22,748 nucleotides of DNA from Methylococcaceae bacterium UBA659 (GCA_002299495.1 DBNZ01000124.1:7221-29968), one strand, 5' to 3'. Shown: positions 14,929 through 22,748, counted from the first letter of the stretch. Notes: a model not told the origin generated them from the letters alone. Program-made: numbers and translations.

Positions 14929-16302
14929 TCAAAGTCCCGCCACCACCTCCAACGCTTCCGCCATAGTTGCAACCGGAAAAATCTCCAAACTTCCGATATG
15001 ACCCTTAGGCCGATTGGCCTTCGGTATCACCGCCCGCCTAAACCCATGTTTAGCCGCATCATTCAAACGGGCAAGGCCATTGGCCACTGGCCTGATTTCA
15101 CCGCTTAAACCAAGCTCACCAAAAAAAAACACATCGAACGGGATGATTTTGTTTTTAAGACTGGACACTATGCCAACGACAATCGCCAAATCAGAGCTGG
15201 TTTCAGATACTTTAATACCCCCGACCACATTCGCATAAATTTCATCTTGTGACGTGACAACCCCCCCATGCCGGGACAATATGGCCAACAACATCGCCAA
15301 ACGGTTTTGGTCGAACCCTACGGCAAGCCTCCTAGGATTACCGTATTGGCAATCGGTCACCAACGCCTGGATTTCCACCAGCAGCGGCCTGCTCCCTTCC
15401 CATAGCACGGTCACGACACTGCCCGAAGAGGGTTTTTCCGCCCGGTTCAAGAACATGGCCGAAGGGTTTTTGACTTCTTTAAGGCCGGTGCTATCCATTG
15501 CAAAGAAACCCAGTTCGCCGACGCTACCAAACCGGTTCTTATCCGCCCGCAACACCCGAAACCGGGCGTCATCCGTGGCGCTCAGCATTACTTGGGTGTC
15601 GACAATATGGCTTAAAGTCATCGGTCCTGCCAGCGATTGGTCTTTAGTCACATGCCCGACCATAAACACAGACACTTGCCGCCGTTTGGCATATTGGGTC
15701 AAATAACTGGCCGATTCCCGGACTTGCGAGACAGAGCCGGGCGCCGATTCAACCTCCTCGTTCTGCATGACTTGAATCGAATCAATGACTAGGACTTGCG
15801 GGTTCAATTCATCCAATACCTGGCAAATCCGCTGCACGGACGTTTCTGAAAACATCATGATATTGTCGGTAGGCAACTTCAACCGGTAAGCGCGTTCGGC
15901 AATTTGTTGCAACGACTCTTCACCTGATACATAAAGCACCGCAATATCCTTACTGGCGATGGCCGCGATGGCTTGTAACAACAGAGTGCTTTTGCCCGCC
16001 CCTGGCGCACCGCCAATCAGGACGACGCTCCCTTTCACCACGCCCCCGCCCAAGACCCGGTCAAATTCGGAAATACCCGTGGAAATCCTAGTCGCCTCTG
16101 AAAGACTGACCTCTGACAGCAACTTGACCTCAGGCCGGCTCCCGGCATAGCCGACGGCATCACTGGAAGCACTCATGCCGCCACCTAAACGCACTTCCTT
16201 GATAGTGTTCCAAGCCCCACAACCGACACATTGGCCTGCCCAGCGCGGATGCTCCGCACCGCAATCGCCACAGACAAAAACCGCTTTATTCTTTTTTGCC
16301 AT
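14929..16302 (-). CDS. radA: DNA repair protein RadA
   Basis: This is a RecA-like ATPase (Sms) that helps process recombination intermediates and drives branch migration with RecA. It has 457 residues, full length. The N-terminal C4 zinc finger is C11-G-D-C14 and C25-V-G-C28. Walker A is GGAPGAGKST (97-106), Walker B LVIDS (171-175), and the RadA-specific KNRFG motif is at 255-259. The C-terminal part is the Lon-protease-like domain, with DLAIVVGIVSS and FFGELGLSGEIRPV; the protease itself is inactive in this family. The start overlaps the end of the upstream epimerase-like gene by 17 bases, so the two are translationally linked. It ends 13 bases from the convergent FHA gene with no visible terminator. 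Confidence 0.97.
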   Translation of the reverse strand: MAKKNKAVFVCGDCGAEHPRWAGQCVGCGAWNTIKEVRLGGGMSASSDAVGYAGSRPEVKLLSEVSLSEATRISTGISEFDRVLGGGVVKGSVVLIGGAPGAGKSTLLLQAIAAIASKDIAVLYVSGEESLQQIAERAYRLKLPTDNIMMFSETSVQRICQVLDELNPQVLVIDSIQVMQNEEVESAPGSVSQVRESASYLTQYAKRRQVSVFMVGHVTKDQSLAGPMTLSHIVDTQVMLSATDDARFRVLRADKNRFGSVGELGFFAMDSTGLKEVKNPSAMFLNRAEKPSSGSVVTVLWEGSRPLLVEIQALVTDCQYGNPRRLAVGFDQNRLAMLLAILSRHGGVVTSQDEIYANVVGGIKVSETSSDLAIVVGIVSSLKNKIIPFDVFFFGELGLSGEIRPVANGLARLNDAAKHGFRRAVIPKANRPKGHIGSLEIFPVATMAEALEVVAGL

Positions 16303-17137
16303 TGCCCATCAACTCCTTATATCCTGAGCGGTAATCAGGATAAATAAAGCGATAACCAAGGTTTTTTAAACGTAGGTTAGAGCAACGTTTATTTTGCCTT
16401 GCATCGGGGCCTATTTCTTTAACCCTAGGTTCAGGGCAACCCATTTGTTTGGCCAACCATGACACCACCTCCCATTGGGGAACCGGACCATCATCACTGG
16501 CCAAATAGCAATTGCCTATCAATCGGGAAGCCGATTTTTGCTCCAATAAAAAAGCCAGCACACCGGCGCAATCCCGTTCATGGATACGGTTGGTAAAGTA
16601 CGGGGGGGATTTTTGAAGGCAAGGCGACTGCGTTGCCATGTTAAGCAAATAGCGCCGGCTCGGCCCGTAAATACCTGAGCACCTCACTACCACATTTCCG
16701 GCGCCCGCCGACCATACTTGCCGTTCCGCTTGGCAAATGATCTGGCTGGTGATGGCAGGTGGGTCTGTCGGACTATCCTCATCCACCCATTCGCCAGCAT
16801 CCTGGCCATAAACGCTGGTTGATGAGACAAAAAAACAGGGATTATTTGCGTATCGGCGCAATAAGTTGGCCAGGCCTTGACCATACACATTTTTATAGGC
16901 CGCCTCGCTGCGTTCATCGGCCGAAACCATAAAAAACCATAGATCCGCATCCGGTGGCAAACCATCTAACTGACTGGCATCAGTAATATCGGCATATTGA
17001 AATTTGAGCCGCCCCACCCCCATAGCTTGGGCTGATGGGCGCCGCCGCACCCCTATCACGTCATGCCCTTTGGCGATTAGCGTTTGCGCCAATAGACCAC
17101 CCACTGCACCACAGCCAATAATCAATATTTTTGCCAT
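16286..17137 (-). CDS. NAD(P)-binding epimerase/dehydratase-like protein (YeeZ type)
   Basis: This is a 283-residue Rossmann-fold protein of the extended SDR group. The dinucleotide loop is GCGAVGG (8-14), followed by a basic RRR at 31-33 that may favour NADP. The strand FFVSSTSVYGQ (102-112) carries the Ser and Tyr of the SDR active site, but the usual YxxxK lysine is not there (Y110-G-Q-D-A). GIYGPSRR follows at 155-162. These features match YeeZ-like proteins, whose reaction is unproven. It sits in an operon: 2 bases after the DUF523-DUF1722 gene and overlapping radA by 17 bases. The ribosome site is weak, consistent with coupled translation. Confidence 0.85.
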   Translation of the reverse strand: MAKILIIGCGAVGGLLAQTLIAKGHDVIGVRRRPSAQAMGVGRLKFQYADITDASQLDGLPPDADLWFFMVSADERSEAAYKNVYGQGLANLLRRYANNPCFFVSSTSVYGQDAGEWVDEDSPTDPPAITSQIICQAERQVWSAGAGNVVVRCSGIYGPSRRYLLNMATQSPCLQKSPPYFTNRIHERDCAGVLAFLLEQKSASRLIGNCYLASDDGPVPQWEVVSWLAKQMGCPEPRVKEIGPDARQNKRCSNLRLKNLGYRFIYPDYRSGYKELMGNGKKE

Positions 17138-17139
17138 CT

Positions 17140-18075
17140 TTACAATAGGTTGGTGAGCCTAAGCTCTGGTGGATAAGGGGCTAAATAATAAGAGTTGTCG
17201 ATATAAGGGTCGGGGTTCTTTCGGAAATGATGTTTTAGTAAGGTAATAGGGACTATTAAGGGCACCTCCCCTTGCCGGTAACGTTCAATCACCTCACAAA
17301 GTTCGGCCTTATCATCGGCGGAAAGCTCCTTTTTTAGATAGCCTTGGATATGCTGCAAGACATTGACATGGGCTTTTTTGCTGGGCACTGTTTTTAACAA
17401 GGCCATCAGCCGCTTTATGTATTGACCCGCTACGGCCTGCAAATTTTCTTTGGTGACGCCGGCGACTAACTGTCCTAACGCGCGATAATCGCCATGCGTC
17501 ATCATGATCAGCTTATGCCGGGCGTGAAAAGTAATCAAGGCATGTGGGGTCAACCCCTGAGCCATCATTTCTAGCCACCGGTAATAGACATAAACCCGTT
17601 GGATAAAATTTTCCCTAAGCCCTGGATCGCCCAAACGGCCTTCCTCTTCAACCGGCATCAATGGATTATTGCGCATCATTACTTCGGCATAAACGCCCAC
17701 CCCGTCCCGGGTAGGCTGCCGCCCCGTGTAGACCTTAACCCGTGCCATACCACAACTGGGCGAGTCTTTCTTCAAGATATATCCGCACAACCCTGCGTAC
17801 AGTATTTTTTGTTGCTCGGCATATGCTCGCAAAGGTTCGGTAAAATCTTTGCTGGGGTCTTTAACGCCAACACTGCGCAAACCTTGCCCCGTTTTCACCA
17901 AATGAATAGTTGGCCTAGGAATACCCATGCCAATCGCCACTTCCGGACAAAAAGGGCGGAATTCAAAAAACCCGGATAATGTGCCTACTATGTAAGCATC
18001 CCTTTTGTGGCCGCCATCAAAGCGGACACTTTCCCCTAAAAGGCAACTGCTAATACCGACAGGAATTTTTTGCAT
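17140..18075 (-). CDS. TudS-like (DUF523) protein fused to DUF1722
   Basis: This is a two-domain protein of 311 residues. The N-terminal DUF523 half starts MQKIPVGISSCLLGESVRFD and has three well-placed cysteines: C11, C43 (RPFCPEVAIGMGIPRP) and C108 (KKDSPSCG). DUF523 proteins include the thiouracil desulfurase TudS, which holds a [4Fe-4S] cluster with three cysteines; a tRNA- or thiouracil-related desulfuration role here is inference. The C-terminal half (about 190-305) is DUF1722, with ITFHARHKLIMMTHG and a closing VPITLLKHH; its function is unclear. The ATG at 18075 gives the family start; a 16-codon in-frame extension from a TTG at 18123 looks spurious. The ribosome site is poor. It heads an operon with the epimerase-like gene and radA. 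Confidence 0.88.
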   Translation of the reverse strand: MQKIPVGISSCLLGESVRFDGGHKRDAYIVGTLSGFFEFRPFCPEVAIGMGIPRPTIHLVKTGQGLRSVGVKDPSKDFTEPLRAYAEQQKILYAGLCGYILKKDSPSCGMARVKVYTGRQPTRDGVGVYAEVMMRNNPLMPVEEEGRLGDPGLRENFIQRVYVYYRWLEMMAQGLTPHALITFHARHKLIMMTHGDYRALGQLVAGVTKENLQAVAGQYIKRLMALLKTVPSKKAHVNVLQHIQGYLKKELSADDKAELCEVIERYRQGEVPLIVPITLLKHHFRKNPDPYIDNSYYLAPYPPELRLTNLL

Positions 18076-18145
18076 CGCAACACATAACCTAAATTGGAAC
18101 TGACGGCATGGATCCCAGGGCAACTTGACTTATTGGATCCTGATA

Positions 18146-18191
18146 AGCAAGCTGCTTCAGCCAACACCGTCATTAGCTGAGACAGCTTGCT
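18146..18191. repeat. Imperfect inverted repeat between divergent genes
   Basis: The arms 18146-18161 (AGCAAGCTGCTTCAGC) and 18176-18191 (GCTGAGACAGCTTGCT) pair over 16 bases with two mismatches around a 14-base loop. No T-run follows on either side, so it is not a plain terminator. It lies 71 bases upstream of the DUF523-DUF1722 start and upstream of the promoter for the small exported protein. The core CAGCTTGC recurs at 18247-18254 and, with one change, at 18254-18261. It could be an operator, a mobile-repeat remnant or the fold of a small RNA. Confidence 0.7.
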
Positions 18192-18228
18192 AATTAGGTA
18201 TTGGATTGGGCTAAAAACATTTAAATTG

Positions 18229-18237
18229 TGGTAGAAT
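18229..18237 (+). promoter_or_regulatory. Extended -10 promoter for the small exported protein
   Basis: TGG-TAGAAT fits an extended -10 (TGnTATAAT with one mismatch); no good -35 is at 16-18 bases. The transcript would start near 18244, giving a leader of about 70 bases that begins with the repeated CAGCTTGC units, and would use the AAGAGGA ribosome site just before the ATG at 18312. Confidence 0.4.
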
Positions 18238-18311
18238 CGCCGCCGGCAGCTTGCAGCTTGGTGTTTCAAGCATGTCATTGTTTAAAAATAACAACTAAGA
18301 GGATTAGTGAA

Positions 18312-18698
18312 ATGAAAACCTTTAATAAAATTTTATTTTCTTTAGCCGTCGCTTGCTCAGCCGGTTCTTTTTCATCCGTTACCTTTGCCGAAATGGACGG
18401 GGGGCGAGTCGCCTACTCTCCTTCTGACGCCATTGATTTGGTTGCCGGCAAAACCAAAATAGCCTTGGATGCGTTAATGGGCGGAACAGAACCCGACAAA
18501 GTTGCGGCCTTGATCAATGACGCCCTAGCCGCCAGCAAAGAAGTCAACGCCAACGATAAAATCGACCGCGAACGCTCAAGAGCCAACAACAAACTCAAAG
18601 CGGCCCGCAATTTCTTGAAGAATAATTCCCCTCAAGAAGCCGAGCAACAACTGCATGAAGCTTATAAAGGCTACTTGAGCCTTAAAGAGTTGTTGTAA
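18312..18698 (+). CDS. Small exported helical protein, unknown function
   Basis: I do not recognise a named family. It has 128 residues. The ATG at 18312 is chosen because AAGAGGA precedes it and because it gives a clean signal peptide, MKTFNKILFSLAVACSAG, cut after VTFA (residue 26). An in-frame extension to 18228 would cross the likely promoter. The mature ~102 residues lack cysteine, tryptophan and histidine-rich sites apart from one His. They look almost wholly helical: SPSDAIDLVAGKTKIALDAL, then a Lys/Asp/Arg-rich stretch, then KLKAARNFLKNNSPQEAEQQ. This resembles small periplasmic helical-bundle proteins, but no ligand or haem motif (CxxCH) is present. It has its own promoter and a hairpin after the stop, so it is a single-gene unit that may be well expressed. 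Confidence 0.8.
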   Translation: MKTFNKILFSLAVACSAGSFSSVTFAEMDGGRVAYSPSDAIDLVAGKTKIALDALMGGTEPDKVAALINDALAASKEVNANDKIDRERSRANNKLKAARNFLKNNSPQEAEQQLHEAYKGYLSLKELL

Positions 18699-18708
18699 CC
18701 CTTATTTA

Positions 18709-18746
18709 AACCATACCAAGGAACCTTTTGGTTTCCTGGTATGGTT
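18709..18746. terminator. Strong hairpin between convergent genes
   Basis: The arms 18709-18725 and 18730-18746 pair over 17 bases with two mismatches around the loop TTTT (outer part AACCATACCA / TGGTATGGTT). It begins 11 bases after the small protein's stop and ends 16 bases before the UPF0182 stop. A U-run is missing on the + strand side. It may work as a two-way terminator or protect RNA ends. Confidence 0.6.
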
Positions 18747-18762
18747 ATCCCTCCTAACAGGC

Positions 18763-21423
18763 TCATGCTGGGCTATCGTTTATCGGTGAAAGACCACTTG
18801 GGACATTGCCGTAAATTTTAAGGTATTTCTGTTTAATCTTAGCAAAAGCAGCCTCTACGGTCTTATCCATGACCGTCTGCGTACCTATTGTTACAATCAC
18901 CCGCACTAATTCTGGAATTTGGTTTTTGGCCGATGAGATATAAACCGGTTGCACATAAAGCACGGTGTTTTTCATCGGTAAAACGACCATGCGACCTAAA
19001 TTGATATTCGAACCGGCTTGTCCCCACAAGGTAAATTGCGCCGAAATTTCTGGCACCTGCTGGGTCAGTGCTTCAATTTGCTCAGGTCCGTTCACTTGGA
19101 TTTTTTCGCCAAACTTATAGATAGTGATCCCTGGCTTATACTCGTCGGTGCATCCAGCCTTGTCCAATATACTGGCGACGCCAATCATGCTGAGGTTACT
19201 GCGGTTAACCGGGGTCATGGGCTTGACCATCACAAATTCCTCACGGTCACCACAGTTACCGAAACCCATCGTTTGGTAATAAGGCAAAACCGGTTGGTCA
19301 CGGACAATGGCCGAAGTCCAGGTCTCAGCTTGCTCATAGAACAATTCCGGCTGGGTCTGATGGTATCTGGCATAAACCTTCATTTGCAGGTAATAAAGAT
19401 CCCGAGGATAACGCAGATGTTTGCGTAGCTCTTCTGGCATATCCTGCAAGTTTTTAAACAAGCCTGGGTAAGCGCTGTCGTACGCCTTTACAATGACATC
19501 GGAAGGGTCGGCAATATAAAGCTCCACGTCGCCATCGACCGCATCGACCGTTATCTTGACTGAGTTTCGTATGTAATTGAGCCGCTGGCTCTCCCCCCCG
19601 GCGAAAAACTCCTCGGTCGGCAACGAAACCGGGTAATGATTCGACACCGTGTAGGCATCCAGCACCCAGTAGAAACGGTCATTGGTCATGACCAAATAAG
19701 GGTCTTTGTCCAAATGCAGGAAGGGCGCTATGAATTTGACACGATCATTGACATTCCTGCGAAATTTAATCTTGCTTTCCCTGACTATATTGGCGGAGAA
19801 AAAAATCCTCTCATCCTGGAAATAAATCGCCAACAACGCCTTCCTGAAATACGAGGAAATGGGAATCCCCCCCCTGTCGTTTCCTAGGAATCCCAACAGA
19901 ATATCGGTGCCGGGAATGCCGGCGACATCCAATTTGTTCGGTTGAATCGCGTAATCGGTTCTATCCGATGCAAAAATTTGACCGTAATAGATATCGGGGT
20001 GCTTGACAGTAAACCCTACGTCTGACTGCATATTGAGATCACGCAAATACCAGACCAACGGCACGCCAGCATCTTGCGCCGCTGGCGAAACGACCGCCCC
20101 AAACCCATGGGTATAGCGCATATGGGCGTTTTCCCAGTTTTGCGCCGACTTCGGCAATTTGGAGATGTCCACCTCCCTAGCCGAAATATTCACTTGGCGG
20201 GTATGGCTCAAGACGGGATAACGGTCTTCATCCACCGCATTGAATGTGTAAAAAGGCCTGATTTCCTGAAGCTGCCGATAAGTGTCGATAATAAACTCCC
20301 GGTCCCACACCGGGATGTTGTCAAAGCGTTTTTTCTTAGTCTCCCATGCCTCAATTGAGGCAGATGCGTCCAATGCGATTTCCACATCAACCGTCTCAAC
20401 TTCATTTAAGCCGTAGGCCGCCAAGGTAGCGTCTATATTATGCTGTATAAAAGAGCCTTCAGTTCTTATCGGATTCGGGTTAACAACGTATTTTTGCAAC
20501 AAATCCGGTATTGCTTGCAGTCTGGGCAATCCCAATACAGACAAGAACAAAACTAGAGAAATAAAGAAAGGAGCCTTGACCCTATGCTTTTCTGAAAAAA
20601 TAAATAAGCCGCCCGTTAATACCGTGATCAAAAAGGTGGCGATTCCCAGCCAAATGAGTGGTAACCGATAGCGGATTTCCACAAAGCCAGGGCCAAAAAA
20701 GACGGGTTCGTGCGAGGCCGTGTATAGCAAGGAAAAACGTTCAAGCAAAAACCCCCAAACCACAAAAGCAAACACAAAAAACAACAACACCGTCAGATGG
20801 ATTTTCGCACCTAACGGGAATTCCCTACTTTGCCCAGGGACAAATATGTGCTCCAGCCAGTATAACAAGGCCACCAAGCAGAACACCAATATCGCCACCG
20901 CCAACAATTCCCTCTGTATCAGCATGTAAATCGGGTAATGCAACAGGTAAAAACTGACATCATTGCCATATAAAGTGTCCTTAACCCCGGAATCACTGCC
21001 AAAAAAATACAACAGCGACATTTCCCACTGATCGTAAAAAGGCATGGCAACAAAAAATGCCAAAGCAAACGAGGCTATAGCGTAATACTTGACCGACCCG
21101 CTCATAAAAGCATCGGCAAAGCGCTGGAATTGGCGCCGCCTGATGTAATTTTCTGAGACTGCTTCTGGGGGATTAATGCCTAGATAACTGGAGGCAATCC
21201 AAAAGTGGAAGAAGAAGATGACAAAAAAAACTAAAGTGACCGCCCCGGACAAAAAGAACCTATAAAGCAGCTTCAGCCAAAAATAAAATTCCAGCTGCAG
21301 CGATTGGAACCACCATAAATCGACAAATAAATCTAAGAAGAAAAAATAAAAGGCGGCATAAACAACAAAAGCAATGACTAATAATGCGCCAATCAATGCG
21401 GGTAAAAACTTCAGGTTAAGCAT
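18763..21423 (-). CDS. UPF0182 (COG1615) large membrane protein
   Basis: This is an 886-residue inner-membrane protein. The N-terminal ~300 residues hold about seven transmembrane segments, very rich in Phe/Leu/Val (for example FVVYAAFYFFFLDLFVDLWW near 19-38). A large C-terminal domain of about 580 residues follows, predicted to be extracytoplasmic. Hallmarks of UPF0182 are DLWWFQSL near the first helix, NPNPIRTEGSFIQHNIDATL, QEIRPFYTFNAVDEDRYPV, WENAHMRYTHGFGAVVSP and DPYLVMTNDRFYWVLDAYT. The biochemical role of the family is not known. The ATG at 21423 has AGAGGA just upstream and an extended -10 about 75 bases away. It is monocistronic: divergent from the small exported protein to its right and convergent with the one to its left. 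No frame breaks were seen over its length. Confidence 0.95.
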   Translation of the reverse strand: MLNLKFLPALIGALLVIAFVVYAAFYFFFLDLFVDLWWFQSLQLEFYFWLKLLYRFFLSGAVTLVFFVIFFFHFWIASSYLGINPPEAVSENYIRRRQFQRFADAFMSGSVKYYAIASFALAFFVAMPFYDQWEMSLLYFFGSDSGVKDTLYGNDVSFYLLHYPIYMLIQRELLAVAILVFCLVALLYWLEHIFVPGQSREFPLGAKIHLTVLLFFVFAFVVWGFLLERFSLLYTASHEPVFFGPGFVEIRYRLPLIWLGIATFLITVLTGGLFIFSEKHRVKAPFFISLVLFLSVLGLPRLQAIPDLLQKYVVNPNPIRTEGSFIQHNIDATLAAYGLNEVETVDVEIALDASASIEAWETKKKRFDNIPVWDREFIIDTYRQLQEIRPFYTFNAVDEDRYPVLSHTRQVNISAREVDISKLPKSAQNWENAHMRYTHGFGAVVSPAAQDAGVPLVWYLRDLNMQSDVGFTVKHPDIYYGQIFASDRTDYAIQPNKLDVAGIPGTDILLGFLGNDRGGIPISSYFRKALLAIYFQDERIFFSANIVRESKIKFRRNVNDRVKFIAPFLHLDKDPYLVMTNDRFYWVLDAYTVSNHYPVSLPTEEFFAGGESQRLNYIRNSVKITVDAVDGDVELYIADPSDVIVKAYDSAYPGLFKNLQDMPEELRKHLRYPRDLYYLQMKVYARYHQTQPELFYEQAETWTSAIVRDQPVLPYYQTMGFGNCGDREEFVMVKPMTPVNRSNLSMIGVASILDKAGCTDEYKPGITIYKFGEKIQVNGPEQIEALTQQVPEISAQFTLWGQAGSNINLGRMVVLPMKNTVLYVQPVYISSAKNQIPELVRVIVTIGTQTVMDKTVEAAFAKIKQKYLKIYGNVPSGLSPINDSPA

Positions 21424-21497
21424 GCTATCCTCTTCCGGTTTGCCAACATGGCTCTAAATTTAGTGGCTGAAGGATTATCAAAAACCACTTTAGCGAT

Positions 21498-21506
21498 ATT
21501 ATATCA
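21498..21506 (-). promoter_or_regulatory. Extended -10 promoter of the UPF0182 gene
   Basis: The minus strand reads TGA-TATAAT, an exact extended -10. It lies within the palindrome GATAT-T-ATATC (21495-21505). No clear -35 is seen, as is usual for extended -10 promoters. The leader to the ATG at 21423 would be about 70 bases. The rest of the 249-base gap (21424-21672) shows no gene. Confidence 0.55.
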
Positions 21507-21672
21507 CCCGTCAGTGGCTTCGACGGCTTTTGCAAGAATTCATAGGGTTCGTTTCCTGACTCGATAATTAAAGCATTTTTCATGTAATCTTAAATTTACC
21601 GAATAATTACGCATTTTTAACGGGTTGTCGTAAAATCTTCCCTTTAGCCGTAATCATTTTAAAGGACAAACC

Positions 21673-22053
21673 ATGAACCAGCCTATTTTATCAATCATTT
21701 TTTTGTCTCTTTCAACTGTGGCATGGGGCAACGATGCAAAAAATGAATGGCATAATACGACCCTATCTGACAGTACCATAAAAAAAATTCAAGACGGCAA
21801 CTTACACTACAAGCAATGCGTTTCTAATGAACTGCAAAAACCCGAGTACCGAAAGCAGGACAGCCGTCTGGCAACCGACAAAATCATGGTGCAGTGCGAA
21901 CCGTTGCTGGCCAAATTACGTGAAGTTTATCTGGCCGAAAAAGTGCCTGGAACCATCGCCGACCGTCATCTCAAACAAATAAGAGTGCAAACCACCCGAA
22001 AAGCGTTGCAGAGCATGATGTTTGCCGAGGCTGCGCGTCAATCAGACCAGTAA
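21673..22053 (+). CDS. Small exported protein with two cysteines, unknown function
   Basis: This 126-residue protein has a signal peptide, MNQPILSIIFLSLSTVAWG, probably cut after AWG. The start ATG has AAAGGA seven bases upstream. The mature part is helical and highly charged, with two cysteines (YKQCVSNEL and MVQCEPLLAKL) about 26 residues apart that could form a disulfide in the periplasm, then RHLKQIRVQTTRKALQSMMF near the end. I cannot assign a family. It precedes the DUF2760 gene by 111 bases in the same direction, so co-transcription is possible. Coding is supported by the signal peptide, ribosome site and uninterrupted frame. Confidence 0.75.
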   Translation: MNQPILSIIFLSLSTVAWGNDAKNEWHNTTLSDSTIKKIQDGNLHYKQCVSNELQKPEYRKQDSRLATDKIMVQCEPLLAKLREVYLAEKVPGTIADRHLKQIRVQTTRKALQSMMFAEAARQSDQ

Positions 22054-22164
22054 ACAGGCTTGAATATCCAAAGCTTTCATCACCACCTAAAAATGAAGCG
22101 CCTGCACAAATGCCGAACCCTGAATTGACCGCCCTCCCTTTAACTCAAACGAAAAAATTTCTCC

Positions 22165-22748
22165 ATGAACACAAACTATACGATAGACCTGAGTTTACAA
22201 CCGACCACCCTGGATTTGTGGCATGTATCCTTGGCCGGTCTGGTCGTGCTGTTGCTGTTAATTTTGGTCATACTCCTTTTATCTATGGTGATTGGCTTGG
22301 CGCGGCGTAAACCTCTCCCTCATGCCGCAGTAGCCGCAGCCCCCCAGACAGCCCCTGAACCCAGGGTACAAGTGGTTGAAAAAATTGTTGAAGTCGAGAG
22401 AATCGTACAGGCGCCCGCACCCGCACCTGTGATCCTCAAAGAAGCGACACCCGATGCCGCGTTGCAATTGTTGAACCTATTGCAAAACGAAGCCCGGTTC
22501 CTAGACTTCATCAAAGAAGACATCACCGCGTTTAACGATGCCGATATCGGAGTCGCCGCCCGGGTCGTCCATGCAGGCTGCAAAAAAGTGCTGGACGGAC
22601 ACTTTTCCCTAGAACCCATACGCAAAGAACCGGAAGGTACCACCATCACCTTAGCGCAAGGTTTTGACGCCAGCAGCATACGCCTGACCGGCAATATCGT
22701 CGGCCAAGCGCCATTCTCCGGCACCTTGATCCACAAAGGCTGGCGGGC
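22165..22748 (+). CDS. DUF2760 membrane-anchored protein, 5' part
   Basis: The frame opens at the ATG at 22165 and runs off the right edge after 194 codons. Residues 22-46 are one strong membrane helix (AGLVVLLLLILVILLLSMVI) followed by ARRKP, so the bulk probably faces the cytoplasm. An Ala/Pro linker (50-95) contains a short repeat, VEKIVEVERIV. From about 97 the DUF2760 domain is clear: ALQLLNLLQNEARFLDFIKE, then VHAGCKKVLDGHFSLEP. DUF2760 genes are, as I recall, often followed by Hsp70-like (DnaK-type) genes; the next gene lies outside the window and would test this. The ribosome site is weak. An ATG at 22110 in another frame yields only a 66-residue overlap product and is not favoured. 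Confidence 0.88.
   Translation, partial: MNTNYTIDLSLQPTTLDLWHVSLAGLVVLLLLILVILLLSMVIGLARRKPLPHAAVAAAPQTAPEPRVQVVEKIVEVERIVQAPAPAPVILKEATPDAALQLLNLLQNEARFLDFIKEDITAFNDADIGVAARVVHAGCKKVLDGHFSLEPIRKEPEGTTITLAQGFDASSIRLTGNIVGQAPFSGTLIHKGWR

Noticed and set aside
18076..18123. Upstream TTG start for the TudS-DUF1722 protein
   Set aside because: The family begins at MQKIPVGISSCLLG; the extra 16 residues are not family-like.
19018..19428. A 136-codon + strand frame inside the UPF0182 gene
   Set aside because: It is a shadow of a well-conserved 886-residue protein, without ribosome site or signal.
22110..22310. A 66-codon frame starting MPNPELTALPL before the DUF2760 gene
   Set aside because: It overlaps the clear DUF2760 start in another frame, has no good ribosome site and resembles no family.

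Overview
The window looks like chromosomal DNA from a gammaproteobacterium. The evidence is the block rpsF-rpsR-DUF2232-rplI, an M16/M16/rsmD block, a KDO transferase (so a lipopolysaccharide outer membrane), a CorB/YfjD-type gene and RadA. Formate-tetrahydrofolate ligase, a CarH-like B12 regulator and two small exported proteins would suit a type I methanotroph or other methylotroph (Methylococcales), but no methane- or methanol-oxidation gene is present, so that placement is inference. No tRNA, rRNA, CRISPR array, transposase or phage gene was seen. Coding density is high and no gene-free stretch exceeds 300 bases. The three longest gaps (12693-12933, 18076-18311, 21424-21672) hold promoters and hairpins, not missed genes.

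Left part (1-3916, + strand): the C-terminal end of an RND efflux adaptor, a short scar of the RND inner-membrane pump, an intact outer-membrane factor, then fhs. The pump gene has been reduced to its first ~12 and last ~32 codons in different frames. An adaptor and an outer-membrane channel therefore remain without their pump.

Middle-left (3980-10461, - strand, read right to left): waaA; the zinc-binding subunit of an M16 peptidase; a J-domain/DUF1566 fusion; the non-catalytic M16 subunit; rsmD (overlapping the M16 stop by 11 bases); and a CarH/LitR-like regulator with its own candidate promoter. The two M16 proteins carry complementary halves of an active site and probably form a heterodimer.

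Centre (10521-12780, - strand): the operon rpsF-rpsR-DUF2232-rplI has a -10 box and hairpin leader ahead of rpsF. A strong two-way hairpin terminator follows rplI. Facing away, on the + strand, are a CorB/YfjD-type membrane protein and a two-FHA-domain protein (12934-14915).

Right part: radA, a YeeZ-like NAD(P) epimerase and a TudS(DUF523)-DUF1722 protein form a tight - strand operon (14929-18075; 17-base overlap and 2-base gap). Beyond an imperfect 16-base-arm inverted repeat lies a small exported helical protein on the + strand. It converges, across a 17-bp-arm hairpin, on a large UPF0182 membrane protein. The window closes with a small exported two-cysteine protein and the start of a membrane-anchored DUF2760 protein cut by the right edge.

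Most notable: the RND pump deletion scar, the split-active-site M16 pair with a J-domain/DUF1566 gene between its halves, the CarH-like regulator with a lysine where Thermus CarH has its light-state histidine, and the repeated octamer plus hairpin near 18146-18261.
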